Both the position numbers and the translations under genes were made by a program. From positions 62,001 through 126,000 of the forward strand of contig NAVB01000233.1 in the NCBI GenBank assembly GCA_002179805.1: 64,000 nucleotides of DNA, in the 5' to 3' direction. Shown here piece after piece: positions 10,635-21,539 of this stretch; positions within the stretch are counted from its first letter, which is position 1, and every line of letters starts with the position of its first letter. The stretch is from Acanthamoeba lenticulata (Eukaryota > Discosea > Longamoebia > Acanthamoebidae). A model generated the notes under the pieces. That model had not been told where the DNA came from. It made no database searches and worked only from the letters and a program-made list of their open reading frames with translations.

Positions 10635-10820
10635 ACGCGGACCAGAGGAAGGAGGAGAAGTCAGGCTCTTGAGTTCATGAGAGGAGAGAGAGAGAGAGTA
10701 AAACGCGCCAACTTTTGTACAACAACCAACTCTTCAACAACAACAACAACAACACGTTTTTCTGTTCCACTCCATGGACAGGACGAGGAGGATGAAGAAG
10801 AGGATGATGACGAATCTCCC

Positions 10821-12048
10821 TCAGAGGGCAGCGTTTTGGCGGGAGTAGTAGAGGGGGCTGCGGCCCGGGGCAAAGGCGAGCGGGAGGGACTCGGCCACGT
10901 CGAGCCCACGATAGCCGTCGGGCCCGGCGCTCTGGCAGGCCAGCTCGATGATCTTCTTGTAGAGCCCCGTGTAGTAGGGCAGAGCCAGAAACTCGTCGAT
11001 CTGACCGAACCAAAAGGAGAAGGAGAAGGAGGAGAGAAGAGGGTGAGCTCGTGAAGCCCCTGAGAGGAGAGCAAGGGAGAGCTTACAGGCATCCACTTGC
11101 AGTCTTCGATCTCGCTGTCCTGTTTCTTGATGTCGAAGCTCAGCGGTTCCAGTCGGCACACAAAGTACAAGTCGGACCGCCCAAAGAAGCTTTTGGTGTT
11201 CTCACGGAAGCACAGGAGCGACATGAACCGCTGCAACGTCGCCCGCCCCGCCATGAGCGTGAGGAGGAAGAAGGGATGGCCGATGGTGATGATGGTGATG
11301 AGGATCTCGCGTACAGTGTCGATGCCGGTCTCCTCCTTGACCTCGCGCACGACGCCCTCCCGTATCTCCTCGCGCGGCTCCAGCATGCCGCCCGGGAACT
11401 GAACGCGCGCGCACGTGTGTATGTGTGTTACATGATCATGTGTCGTGCCCCGCGCGCGTGTGTGTCGCAGCGCACGAACCTTCCAGATCTTGGTGATGGG
11501 GCCGTTGCGCTCCTTGACGACGAGGATCTCGCGCGTGCGGTCGTTGATCACCACCCCGCCCACCTTCATGGGGGAAGATGATGATGATGAAGAAGATGAG
11601 CAACTACAAGAAGAAGAGGAAGAAGAAGAGGAGGAAGAGACGGACGCCGACGTAGTGACCTGCAAAGGCCGGGAGGGTCGAGGGCGAGGCGGGCAGCCAG
11701 AAGGTGAGCATGATGTAGGTCCGGTCGGCGTGGTGGAAGACGAAGCCCAGCTCGATGGCGATGGAGACGAGGTGGGCCTTGTCCGTTGGGATCTTGAGCC
11801 ACACCCCACGCTTCTCCTCCTCGCGCCACCGGACGAGCGAGGCTTTGTTGAAGAAGAAGACGATGGTGATGTCCCAACGCGACAGCAAATGCGATAAATG
11901 AATGCAACAAGAAGAATGGAAATGAAGACGAGGCCGCACCTTCGAGCATTTGGCCAAAGACGACGAGGTCGTTGGGCAGAGCTTCGGGGTCGACGATGAC
12001 GCCGCGGTAGTGGTCGTCTTGTGCTTTGAGAATGCCAGCAGCTTCCAT
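10821..12048 (-). CDS. Nudix hydrolase, NUDT6 / plant NUDT2-like
   Basis: Six exons on the minus strand: 12048-11940, 11842-11646, 11563-11480, 11398-11315, 11230-11087, 11000-10821; 798 nt, 265 aa. The N-terminal subdomain (WREEEKRGVWLKIP, IELGFVFHHADRTYIMLTFWLP) is the extra domain typical of NUDT6 and plant NUDT2/5/6/7/8 proteins. The Nudix box is complete: GGMLEPREEIREG then REVKEETGI. The downstream part, GRSDLYFVCRLEPLSF...DCKWMP, also follows the family. These enzymes hydrolyse NDP-X substrates such as ADP-ribose or NADH; the exact substrate is unknown. ATG 12048 is the first true ATG in frame. YKT6 lies upstream in tandem. Confidence 0.9.
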
Positions 12049-12252
12049 TCCTTTCAAGACTTGAAATGGAACGCGAAGAGAAGAAATGGTGCGTTGGGAT
12101 TACGCGAGATCCCTTCTGGATTGATGTGAAACTTTACTTTCTCCCTTTGAAAACGTCTTACTTACATGTTGTCACCTCTCGACTGGTGCCGATTGACCGA
12201 AATGGGGGTAGCCAATTTACATCCATCGCTCGTTGACCGCTCTGTCGCTTCC

Positions 12253-12858
12253 TTAGTAGTAGGAGCAGCACTGATTGGTCTTCTTTGCCTGCCACAAAAA
12301 CTGCTTGCTCGATGCGCTGAGATCTTCGCTTCGCTCGATGATGCTGTCTAGCTTCTCTCCTCGATTGAGCAGATCTTCCATCGAATGGTGCAGGATCTCC
12401 TTCACCTCCTCCAACTCCTTCTGAATACGCGAAATGTTGTCTGCCTCGTCGGGCTTCTGGTACTTGGTGAGCAGGTCCTTGATCGAGGGGGTTGCCATCT
12501 GCGTATCGGCGCTGGCGCTGACCCACTTGTCTCCATTGGCCGATCGAAACTCGGAAAGGGCGAGGGCGCAGAGGGAGAGGGCCACCCGCGTTGGGTAGGA
12601 CTTGTCGGTGACGACCGCCGCCGCCAGGTTCTCCACGCTCACATACGAATGGCAGACGTAGTCCCCTTCATCGATGACGTTCTTGTCGCCCGGTCGTGTG
12701 CGCTGCACGACTTGCCTGATGAAGAAGGTCACCAGCTCTTGCACGGTGCCGCGTTTGAAGAAACCGAACGAGCTGAGCTCGTACTCGGTGCAGATGAGAG
12801 TGGGCGCGGTTTCAGGGCCCTTGTGCTTGAGGATGGCGATGGCAAAGAGTTGCGGCAT
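12253..12858 (-). CDS. YKT6: Ykt6-type R-SNARE with longin domain
   Basis: Single exon, ATG 12858 to TAA 12253, 201 aa, close to the family length (about 200). Residues 1-130 form a longin domain (FGFFKRGTVQELVTFF; IDEGDYVCHSYV; VVTDKSYPTRVA). Residues ~140-195 are the SNARE coiled coil, with the zero-layer Arg in LLNRGEKLD. The C-terminus QCCSYY keeps the two adjacent cysteines that are palmitoylated and farnesylated in Ykt6. Its CaaX end is CSYY, not the usual aliphatic-aliphatic-Met. Ykt6 cycles between cytosol and membranes in Golgi, endosomal and autophagic fusion. The frame stays open far upstream, but that overlaps the divergent neighbour, so ATG 12858 (MPQLFAIAIL) is taken. Confidence 0.95.
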   Translation of the reverse strand: MPQLFAIAILKHKGPETAPTLICTEYELSSFGFFKRGTVQELVTFFIRQVVQRTRPGDKNVIDEGDYVCHSYVSVENLAAAVVTDKSYPTRVALSLCALALSEFRSANGDKWVSASADTQMATPSIKDLLTKYQKPDEADNISRIQKELEEVKEILHHSMEDLLNRGEKLDSIIERSEDLSASSKQFLWQAKKTNQCCSYY

Positions 12859-13186
12859 TGAAGTGGATAGGATTGAAAAGAAGGAAAGTTGCGAACGATC
12901 GCCGAGAAGGAGAGGGTGGTGTAACGGCTGGTTGGAATTGATTGAAAAGAGATGGGGGATGTAAATTCTTCTTGTCTTTCCAGACACGTAAGCACGAGAA
13001 GAACTTAAACGGGAACTCCACGAAAGCAGTTCAAGGAATGCATCGAGACACCACAATTCAAATTCCATGCATGCCTTTCCTGCTTGGCGTTCCTCGGCCA
13101 GGTCAACGAACGGGCGTAACCGCCAAGCCCACAACATAAGCAACTTGTCACTGACTAGCTCCGTGACCAACTTAGGGAAGACGCTC
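12859..13186. promoter_or_regulatory. Divergent spacer between YKT6 and a membrane-protein gene
   Basis: About 330 bases separate the two start codons and must carry both 5' regions. No TATA element or known operator was identified. An in-frame ATG at 13067 could extend the plus-strand gene by 40 residues. Confidence 0.5.
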
Positions 13187-14374
13187 ATGAGCGCGATGGA
13201 GCTGAAGGAAAAGGGAGAATTGGGTGAGTCAGGCCAACCTGGACAGAGCAAGATCGTTGAGCGGGAGGAGGTCACCTTCGAGTATGCCCTGAATAAGTTT
13301 AAAGAGGCAGCTCTCAACTCGCTCACCAACCGCTACATGCTTGCCAACATAGTCTACCTTGGGTACACCATTGGCATACTCTTTATTGGTACGGCTTTGT
13401 TCTCCTTCATCCCTCTGCTCGTGTTGCCACTAACCTGTGAACCTGCCACAGACTTTGGTACAGAGGACTATGAGACATCAGAGATCAACAGGCTCTTCAT
13501 AGGTGAGAACGCCTCTTGTGCTCAGCTCAGTTTAGGGTCATGCTGACCCGGATGGCCTGTGCAGGGTTCAACTTTGTCCATCTGGTGTCGGCAGTCTTGT
13601 ACGTGTGGGCCTGGCGAGGGTTCCCGTGGCTGCATATCATCATGATCCCTGAGTTCTTCAACATCACGGAGGCGGTCCTCTATATTGCATCGTCGTTCTA
13701 CTACGACGATCAGGACACTGAAAGCGACACGCCCTACCTCGACAGCGCTACACAACTGTGCCATAACCTCGAGACCTCGGCCGCGGTCATCTCTTGTGTT
13801 GCTTCGTTTGGCTGGGTGGCCACTTGGTGGATCACCTACCTTCGTGCCCCGGGCCGAGGTTCGATTGCCTTCTTCTTCTTCTTCATCTATTTCCTCTGCT
13901 CACCTTCTTCGTTGCGAAGGCTACACGGTGGATGACCCTGATGTGATCGCTTGGAACTGCACGTTGGCCGCGTCGCTCGTCTACGTCACCTACAATGGCA
14001 AAGTGCAGGACGATCCCGTCATCTACGCCACCGAGTACATGTACCGCAACGCTGACATCGTCTACTTCATCGGTATCCTGCCTCCTCCTTGATTGTTCAT
14101 GAATGTGCCTGCTTCCTCTTCCTCTTCCTCTCGCTTATTTTGTCGGACTCGTACAGGCGCTGTCTTCTACATCCTGGCGGCGATGCGTGACGACGGATGG
14201 TGGTGGTTCATGCCGCTCGCGGGCCAGTTCAAGCTGCAGATCGAGGGCCCCGGTGGCGATGGCCACGATGTGGTCCCCGACAAACGCACCATCCGCGGCT
14301 TCCTCTACAACTGCGGACTCCCGCTCTGGCCCTCGTCTTGGACTCTGGGCGGCTGGTACGAGCGCCTCTGCTGA
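13187..14374 (+). CDS. Unknown multipass membrane protein
   Basis: Five exons: 13187-13388, 13452-13502, 13565-13858, 13920-14072, 14157-14374; 918 nt, 305 aa. About six hydrophobic segments are visible: YMLANIVYLGYTIGILFIG, FNFVHLVSAVLYVWAW, FFNITEAVLYIASSFYY, AAVISCVASFGWVATWWITYL, ADIVYFIGAVFYILAAM and WWWFMPLAG. A conserved-looking loop (YTVDDPDVIAWNCTLAASLVYVTYNG) and the C-terminal TRP-rich tail LPLWPSSWTLGGWYERLC stand out. I do not recognise the family; the even TM spacing could fit a transporter or a lipid-related enzyme, but no catalytic motif is seen. The start is ATG 13187 or 13196; ATG 13067 is possible. It is divergent to YKT6 and convergent with TBCC, whose stop lies only 71 bases downstream. 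Confidence 0.8.
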
Positions 14375-14445
14375 GGCAGATGACAACAAATGCAAAATTA
14401 ACTCAAAAATACAAACAAATAAAAATTCCAAATTAAAAGAAATCG

Positions 14446-15546
14446 TCATGAAGGCGTCGAAGAAGACGGTGGGTAGGTGGCGGGAGGTCGGCGCTCAGCC
14501 TCGGGGATGAGGGACCAATGCGCGGGACCGCTGGCGATCTGGGAGGGTCGGTCAAAGTCCTCCACGGTGCGCCACATATCGTTGGTGAGGGTTGCCTCCA
14601 TGTCCGCCCGACGCAGGTGCGTCTCGAGCTCCGCATAGGCAAAGTCGTAGAGCGCGAAGCGCACGTGAGCGCAGCGCTCGATGATGGGCCGACTGCGGAC
14701 GCCCACGTAGAAGTCAGACTCGGTTGTGTCGTGGATGCGCAGTTGGCGGGCAACGAGGGCGAAGGTGCAGCCCTTGCACTCGTAGAAGAGGGTCGAGCCG
14801 GCCACGGGACCCGCGAAGACGCGGCAGTTGACGAGGTTGTGCGCTCGGAGGGCGCGCAGCGGAGCGCAGATGTAAACTTGGCAGTCTGTCAGGTTCGACA
14901 GAGACAGATCGGTCGCCATGTCATCCTCATCGCCTTCTTCCTTGCGCTCCCACACAAGCGTCTGGCCCTGCAGGTCCTTGAAGCCGGCCTCCTCTGTGGT
15001 GGACACCGCGGCAGCGGGGACGGACGGCGCGGCCACAACCGGCGGTGTTGTTGTGGACTGTGATGGCGCAACAGCCGTTGGCTTGGCAGCTGGTCGCGAG
15101 CGGAAGGCAAACTTCTTCTTTTGACCGCTGAGCTCGCGCTGCTTGGTCAGCTCCTCGGTGAGGCTGTTGATGGTCTGCCAGTGGTGAAAAGTGAGTCACA
15201 ACAAGCGTTGTGGAGATGAGTTTGGCGTGACACGAACCGCCTGGGCAGTTCGAAGGTCATAGGCAGGGAGAAAATGTGTGGACTTGTTGAGCAGTTGTTG
15301 AGCAGCCTGGAGGCATCCCTCGATCTGCTTCAACCGGGCGGCAGGGCCGATTGTGGCATTATCTTGGAGCTGGGCGGCCTCGTTCTTGATGACGTTGAAA
15401 TCAGCCCAGAATTGATTGAGTTGTGATTTACCGCCCAACGTGCTGGCTGCCAGCTCCTCAGCTGCAGCTCGTTTTGCCTTTTGTTGCTGTTCTTGTGCAG
15501 CAAAGTGGAGGTCGAGTCGGCTCTTGTTTGCTTGATTGACGTCCAT
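14446..15546 (-). CDS. TBCC: Tubulin-binding cofactor C
   Basis: Two exons (15546-15238, 15174-14446), 345 aa. The N-terminal ~100 residues form the helical spectrin-like domain (coiled coil; AAQEQQQKAKRAAAEEL, ARLKQIEGCLQAAQQLL). A linker with KKKFAFRSRP matches the conserved motif before the C-CAP domain. The C-CAP/TBCC beta-helix spans ~190-330 (FKDLQGQTLVW; NCRVFAGPVAGS; VARQLRIHDTTES; VRSRPIIERC). The arginine of QLRIH sits where the GAP arginine finger of TBCC/RP2 lies. TBCC triggers GTP hydrolysis in the cofactor complex and releases native tubulin dimers. The stop is 71 bases from the convergent membrane-protein gene; the start faces NUP88. Confidence 0.95.
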
Positions 15547-15761
15547 GTGCTCTTGTTTACCCTTTCCCGCGCTTTTGCACGAGGAAAAGGTCAAGAAAAG
15601 CTGGTACGCCTGTTGCATAAATCGGGCTGCAGTGCAGAGGACGCGTCGAAATGGAACACAAAGACACGTCTGGTACGTACATAGAGCATTGGCTTTAGGT
15701 TGCGGCACTGATGGAGCCGCGAGTGCCCTTACGAGTCGCGTGAAATCGCGATTTTAATCGA
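15547..15761. promoter_or_regulatory. Divergent TBCC/NUP88 promoter spacer
   Basis: Only 215 bases separate the two start codons, so both genes are probably driven from one bidirectional 5' region. No specific element was recognised. Confidence 0.55.
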
Positions 15762-18700
15762 ATGGGGGTGCGGACCATGATAGGCGGCACGGCGTTTCTT
15801 CGTGCACTGGAGAGCCACGCACTGTGGCGGGAGGTGCAACAGAAGCAATCTGCCAGCGCAGCGGGCCGACAGGAGCTTCGCCCAGTGCGTAACGTGCTCG
15901 CGGCCGACTCCTTCCAGCAGCTCTTTTTCTACAACGCCGAAGACAAAGATGGCCGCATCAGCGTCATCAACCTGAAGCGAGTCAAACCAGCTGACACAAC
16001 CGCGGAGGCCTCGTACCAGGTCCGCTCCTCCGCCCTTCATTTCCTTCATCGCTCCCTCATCACTCAGAGCGTCGCCTCTGTCTGCAGACTATACGATGCG
16101 TGCCAGCCATCGAGTTCCCCATTCGCGAGCTCATCTTCAACGAGAAATCGAATCTGCTGTGCGCTGTGGGTCACCATCGGTGCGCCATCATCGACATCTC
16201 AGACTACACACGACGCGAGTTTTTCAAGAGGGATGCTGCCCGCTCTCGCGACGCTGTCGACTGCCGGTATGCACCCACCAGGCTGTCTTGGTCCTCCATC
16301 TTGCGTTGTCGATTAATCGCTCTACGTTTTTACGGCCTTGTGCTTCTCGACAGGACGTTCCTCGTGGGCAGCTTCTTCCACAACACCAATCCAGGCCTCC
16401 GCGTGGTCAAGGCCGCGTGGCACCCGCTGAGCGACAACCACCTCGCCATCCTCGCGTCGGACAACACCCTCCGGCTGTACGACCTCGCCGCCGACGTCGA
16501 CGAGCCCGAGCAGCTTTTGCCCCTTCGGGCACTCTACGCTGACTATGAAGATGACGACGAAGATGAAGAAGATGGGCTGGCCGACTTCTTGGCGATCGAC
16601 TTCACATTCGGGACCTCGCGGCTCAGCTGGGATTGCTTCACCATCTACTTCCTCACCGAGGACGGGGAAATCTACGGGCTGAGCCCCGTGGTGCCCTACA
16701 ACGCGCTGCTGGCCGACAGCGTCCTCACACGGCTCAAGCAAAAGGTGATGGCGCACATGGACGACATTCACCAGCGGCATCAGAAGCAGCACAAGGGCGG
16801 CCGGGGCCAACAGGAAACCGAGTCAGCGGCCCAGCGCCGCTACCAGCTGCAGATCAGCTGGCTCAACGAGGGTACGGCGGCGGGCTTGGCCGCCGCGGAT
16901 GCCTTGCGCGCGTGCGCACATGCCACCATGGAGGCTCATAGGTGGGACCTGCGTGCAGTGCGGGGACAGACGGTGCTGCGGGGTGGCGACGACAACGGCG
17001 ACACACATGCTGCCAATGGCGGCGCCGGCGGTCGTGGCAAGCGCAAGGACCGGTCGGTGCGACGCGCGGACGAGGGCTGGATCCTCACCCGACGGCCGAG
17101 CAGCCGTTACCTGGCGTTGCCCGCCCTCCAGGGCCCGCTCGAGCCCTCGGCCGGCTTCGAGCCGCCCAAGCGCGGCCAGCTGGTGCGCCTTGCCCTGAAA
17201 GGTCTCTGCCCACCGATCGAGTTCTCACATAACCATTCCCTGGGAATGTGGGGCTCGCGCGCGTGCTTGCAGCCTGTGGGCATACTTAGCGTTCCATCAT
17301 CGCCCACGGTGCTCGTGCGGTGCTTCTTGAATGGCCTTGTGGACATCTTCATCGCCTTTGACGAACTCGAGCCGGACTGGCCTCCTCGCCCAGGTTTCTG
17401 ACTTCTTTAGCTCCATCTTGTCGTGTCGTGGCCAACCGTTTAACGACCTTGTTGTGCGTGAAACCAGACGAAGACGTGCCCGAGAGCGGCGCCGTCGCGA
17501 CGCTGACTCTGTTCGAGCGCCTGAGCCTCGGCCTGCCGGTTCGTCGCTTGCGCTGCTTCCGTCTATTATAATATTTTTTAAAAACAAAAATACTAATCAC
17601 CTGCGACAGGTGTTTGCTGACCGGGACGTCGGCGAGTTCCGCGAGGATGACGAGCGGATCGCGCTTGTGCCGGCCATGTCCCTCGATCCAGTTCATAAGG
17701 ACCTCCTCTACATCCGACACGTCGCTGGTCCGCCTCCCGTGCTTATCATGATGAATTGATTTTATATGTTTTGTTTTTGGTTTTATTTCGAATATATTTG
17801 TATTTATCTTTTATGGACTTGACGTGGCTGCCGCGGCAGGCGTCCATGTGCTGCGGCTGGCGTGGCTCGACCGACTGGAGACGTTTGCGCTGACCGGCGG
17901 CGACGCGCTGCCGGACCTCCCGCCGACCGACGCCGAAGCCCTCCTGCAGACCCTCCCGACCGCCCGGCCCGGTTCGTCGTCCAACCCTTCATGCCCCTGC
18001 CCTCTGTAGCGTAGCTTGAGCTCATCGTCATCGTTGTCATGGGCGTCGACGATGGCCGAGCAGAGGAGCGGTCAAGCTTGAGCCCGGCGCCACTGTTTGG
18101 CTTCACAGTCGTGCGCGATCCGGGCATCCCCGCCTGCTTCGTGGCCGTCACCTCCACCGTACGCGGCAGCAGCAGCAGCAAAGCACACCATGGCATGCAT
18201 GGAATTCCACAGGCTCATGTGGAAATAACACAATCACGATGCAGTGGAGGTGCGTGTGCGTGCGATTGGAGGACACGGCGGCGCTGGCGGCACCGCCGGC
18301 CATTCCGTTGCTCAACCCGCTTGCGCCTGCGACCACGACCACGACGACCGAGGCCGGCTCGCCGCCATCGACCTTTGCGGCTGCCATACGGCCCCTCCTC
18401 GAGAAGAAGCTCCCTCGGTACTCTCCCATTTATTCTTTTTTTAAACAATATTTATTTTTAAATTCAAAAGTTAGATAATTATTACCACATTTTGTAGTAA
18501 TATTTGTTTTCTTTAATTTCTAAAATTAAATTCATGGCAGGATTGCGCCGATCGCGACGCGAGATGCGGGGGCGTTGTCGTTTGGCTCGCCTGAGGCGCT
18601 GCAGTTTATGGTGGAGCGCTGCCAGCTGCTTCGCCGCGAATACGTGCTCCACATTCAGCACCTCGCCGCCGAAATCCAGAACCAGTTACCTTCACCATCA

Positions 18701-19527
18701 CCATCACCATCACCCGCGCGATGATGACGTCCTCGACCGCACGCGCTCACATTGGCGTCGCGTGATGACCGCCACCTCCAGGGCCAAGGTTTTGGGCGCG
18801 GTTCAGGCCAAGCAGGAGGCGCAGACGCGCGAGGTGGCCGAGGCTGTGGAGCGACTCAAGCGCGACGGCGCCGCGCTCCAGGCCAAGATTCAGAGGGTCA
18901 ACGAGGTGCAGGAGATGCTCACCGACCGGTCCCAGCTCGTACGATCGCTCCATGCCCCGCGGACACATGCGCGCGCGAGAACTAAGCGCACACGACACGC
19001 GCGTGAGCAGGTGGTGGAATTGATCACGTCGCAGCGGGCGGGCCTGTCGACGGCCGAGAAGCAGTTCTTCCGAGAGCTCCGCGAGAAGAAGCAGGCCCTC
19101 CCGGCCCTCCGCGCCAAGATCGAGCAGGTGCGCGCGCGTACACACGACACACACGCCACACACGCCACATCTCTTTCCAACAATTAATGACGCTCGCGTG
19201 TGTGCAGCTGCGGACCCAGTCCGAGGAGCTACTGCGGCTGCAGGCGCAGGACGAGGGCGGGTCCCCCGTCATCCACGAGCGGCACCTCAAGAAGCTGCAG
19301 CCCATCCTCGACGAAGAATATCCTCTTCCCCCTCCCCCATATATCTCTGTCGTGCGCGCGTGTTGTTGTCGTGTCGAGTGTTGTGCGTGCGTGAGACAAC
19401 AAGCCCAAAGAAGGCATGAAGGTCTTTCCTTAACCATCATCGCACGGTGAAGATGATCGCCGAGACGGTGGAGGGCATGCGCAAGCTCCAGGTCGACATC
19501 GAGAACGAGTTCCCCTCCGACCACTGA
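15762..19527 (+). CDS. NUP88: Nuclear pore protein Nup88
   Basis: Thirteen exons: 15762-16019, 16088-16266, 16354-17393, 17468-17538, 17610-17727, 17840-17971, 18064-18158, 18245-18417, 18541-18684, 18782-18938, 19011-19127, 19208-19317, 19446-19527. The sum is 2676 nt, 891 aa. The N-terminal ~500 residues form the beta-propeller region (VVKAAWHPLSDNHLAILASD, WDCFTIYFLTEDGEIYGLSPVVPYN). The last ~250 are coiled coil (QFMVERCQLLRREY, EAQTREVAEAVERL, EKQFFRELREKKQAL), as in Nup88, which binds Nup214/Nup62 on the cytoplasmic face and takes part in CRM1 export. Intron 12 is not GT-AG but AT-AC with U12 signals; removing it gives the conserved C-terminal helix in frame. Propeller assignment is by family resemblance. 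It is convergent with the F-box/SPRY gene, whose stop is 130 bases away. Confidence 0.9.
19318..19445 (+). other. AT-AC (U12-type) intron 12 of NUP88
   Basis: The intron begins ATATCCTC and ends AC. It contains an exact TTCCTTAAC branch element (19426-19434) whose branch A is 12 nt before the 3' end. Joining GA (19316-19317) to G (19446) restores a Glu codon and the frame to the stop. No GT-AG alternative gives an open frame. Confidence 0.85.
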
Positions 19528-19656
19528 AGAATCCAACTCTTCCCTCGTCTCGCCCACCTCAGAGTCTGTGTCGTCGCGCCTAGCGGCGTGCTTGATGTTG
19601 ATCTCGATGATGATGATGATGATGAGGGATACAATAGTTTTAGTGGAATCATGGTC

Positions 19657-21200
19657 TCACACGTTGCGTACACCATCATGAAGGAGGCCCAACTCCTGCG
19701 CCGCGAGTTTCTCGAGGCGTTTCTGGCGGTGCAGCGGGTCCTCGTCCTGGTTGAGGGCCACACAGGCGCCCTCGCCGTTGATGGCTACCGTGAAGTCGAT
19801 TTCGCCAGACGCAGGTGGTCGGATCGAGTCCCACGAGTAGCACCACTCTCCGTTGATGAACAGGTGCAGCACCAGCCTGTGTCGCTTCGGCCGTCTGGCT
19901 CGCCTGTCGTGTTCGTGTTCGTGTTCGTTTTCATTTTCGTTTTCGTTTTCGTGTTTGTCTTCGTTTTCGTTCTCTCGATTGCCCTCGAGCTGCATCAGAT
20001 CGCCATTGGCCCTGACGACGACGTCGTTGTCCTCATCGTTATTCTCGTACTGAACCAGCAGGCCCAGGCAGTCCCCCGTCCCGAAAGGCGGCACCTGTCC
20101 CCTCCCCCCCCCGGCACACGCGCGAGACGTCAGCCCTCCCGTCCCTCTTCTCCTTCTTCTTCTCCTTCGTTCTTTTTGAACCGCCAGAGCTCGGGGGGGG
20201 GGACCTTGGCTTCGGTGACGGACTTGCAGTTGTGGACGATGAGGCCGTTGCTATGGAACGCGTAGTTGAAACAGTTTTGGCCGAAGCCCACCAGGTTCCC
20301 CGTGTACTGTGGACCCAGCCATGACGATGACGGTGAGGACGAAGAAGAAGACGAAGAGGAAGAAGAGGAAGGAGAAGAAGGAGAAGACGCACGCCCCAGT
20401 CGCGGTCGGTGACGCCAAAGGACATGTGGGTGTACTTCTTCTCGACCACGAGGAGCTGGAAGTAGTGGAACGGCTGGTGGGCCGACGGCCGCATGCTCCT
20501 GCCGTCCTTGACCGACACGTTCTGGAAGCTGTGGCTCGTCTGCGGTCCGTCGTTTCATCCACCACCACCATCATCACCATCAGCATAACGCCATTACCGT
20601 CATCTTCATGGGCGTATAAATTTATATAAAATATAATATTTTTACATCACTAGTATTTTAAGTATAGTTAAGGAGGGAGTGCACCTACAGCCGCGGTCCG
20701 GTCGCTGGAGAGGGTGATGTACTCTGCCTTGTGCGCCGCCGAGAACTGCGTCATCATCGACATCATCATTGGCAACATGGTTCATCATCAAGAAGGTGAA
20801 GAAGAGGAAGAGGAAGAAGAGGAGGAAGCTCACATGGTGGGGCTGGTAGATGGAGGTGTAGATGGCGGACCAGGGCACGGGCCGCTGGCGCGCGCGGAAG
20901 TGCGCCACCACGCGCTTGATGACGCTGCCTCGCCCGCCCCGCTCGCACCGCGACTTCCAGAGCCTGTACGGTGTCGTTGTTGTTGTGGTGACGGTCAAGC
21001 GACGAGCCATGACACTCGAGTGACCCAGAGGAAGAAGAAGGAGGAGGAGGAGGAGGGAGGAGGAGGAAGTACTGTTCGTCCAGCGCGATGCGCCTCCAAG
21101 TGTGGTTGACGAAAGCGACGCGGTCGAGTTCGGCCACGGGCAGGAACGAGAACACGAGCAGCACGAGCTCCTCCCCAAAGAGTTCGGTGAAGTCGCACAT
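19657..21200 (-). CDS. F-box protein with SPRY domain
   Basis: Six exons: 21200-21073, 20963-20834, 20745-20689, 20539-20393, 20306-20205, 20094-19657; 1002 nt, 333 aa. Residues 1-48 form an F-box (ELFGEELVLLVFSFLPVAELDRVAFVNHTWRRIALDEQLWKS, split by an intron). A B30.2/SPRY-like sandwich follows: YFQLLVVEKKYTHMSFGVTD, GNLVGFGQNCFNYAFHSNG, FGTGDCLGLLVQYE and VLHLFINGEWCYSWD. The layout matches FBXO45-type SPRY adaptors that recruit substrates to Skp1-containing ligases. An acidic Asn/Glu/His repeat is inserted in the SPRY fold. ATG 21200 is preferred because the longer frame begins with TTG. Residue-level boundaries near the G-run at 20193-20202 could be affected by sequencing error. Confidence 0.87.
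19905..19980 (-). repeat. Hexanucleotide repeat encoding Glu-Asn/Glu-His in the SPRY domain
   Basis: On the plus strand, repeats of the type GTTCGT / TTTTCG run across this stretch and encode alternating EN and EH residues in the minus-strand F-box/SPRY gene. Confidence 0.85.
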
Positions 21201-21539
21201 TCTCCCTCCCCTCCCTTTGTGTCCTACGTGCTGCGCAGCCTCCTTGTGTGGTCCACCGAAAAAGGCCAACTTAATTCAATTTCTAAGCAAATTGAAGGGA
21301 TCTCAACTTACATAGCTCTGAATGGGGAAGAGTGAACATACAAACGTTGCACTCGAGTGCAAAGGATGGCAACACGATGCGTGCTGGGCAAAGTACCAAT
21401 AAAACTGGGCACAAGTTAGTTATTATTTTGTCTGCATCTGTTTTCTCGAAAGAAAATTCATTTCCCTGCTATCCCCGGGAGCATAAATATAGTAGTGGAA
21501 TTATCCGCACACATCATTGCCCCCGGAAGCTGTGTGTCA
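21201..21539. other. Intergenic spacer (F-box/SPRY 5' region and sirtuin 3' region)
   Basis: About 340 bases without a supported gene. An ORF on the plus strand here has no recognisable domain and runs into antisense sirtuin sequence, so it is left out. Confidence 0.5.

Noticed and set aside
14073..14156. GTATCCTG donor in the multipass membrane gene, resembling a U12 GT-AG donor
   Set aside because: The only TCCTTGAT lies near the 5' end, not 10-20 nt before the acceptor, so it is taken as a normal U2 intron.
20540..20688. TCCTTAAC on the minus strand within an F-box/SPRY intron
   Set aside because: It sits about 20 nt after the donor and far from the acceptor, and the donor is GTAGGT. Not a U12 branch site.
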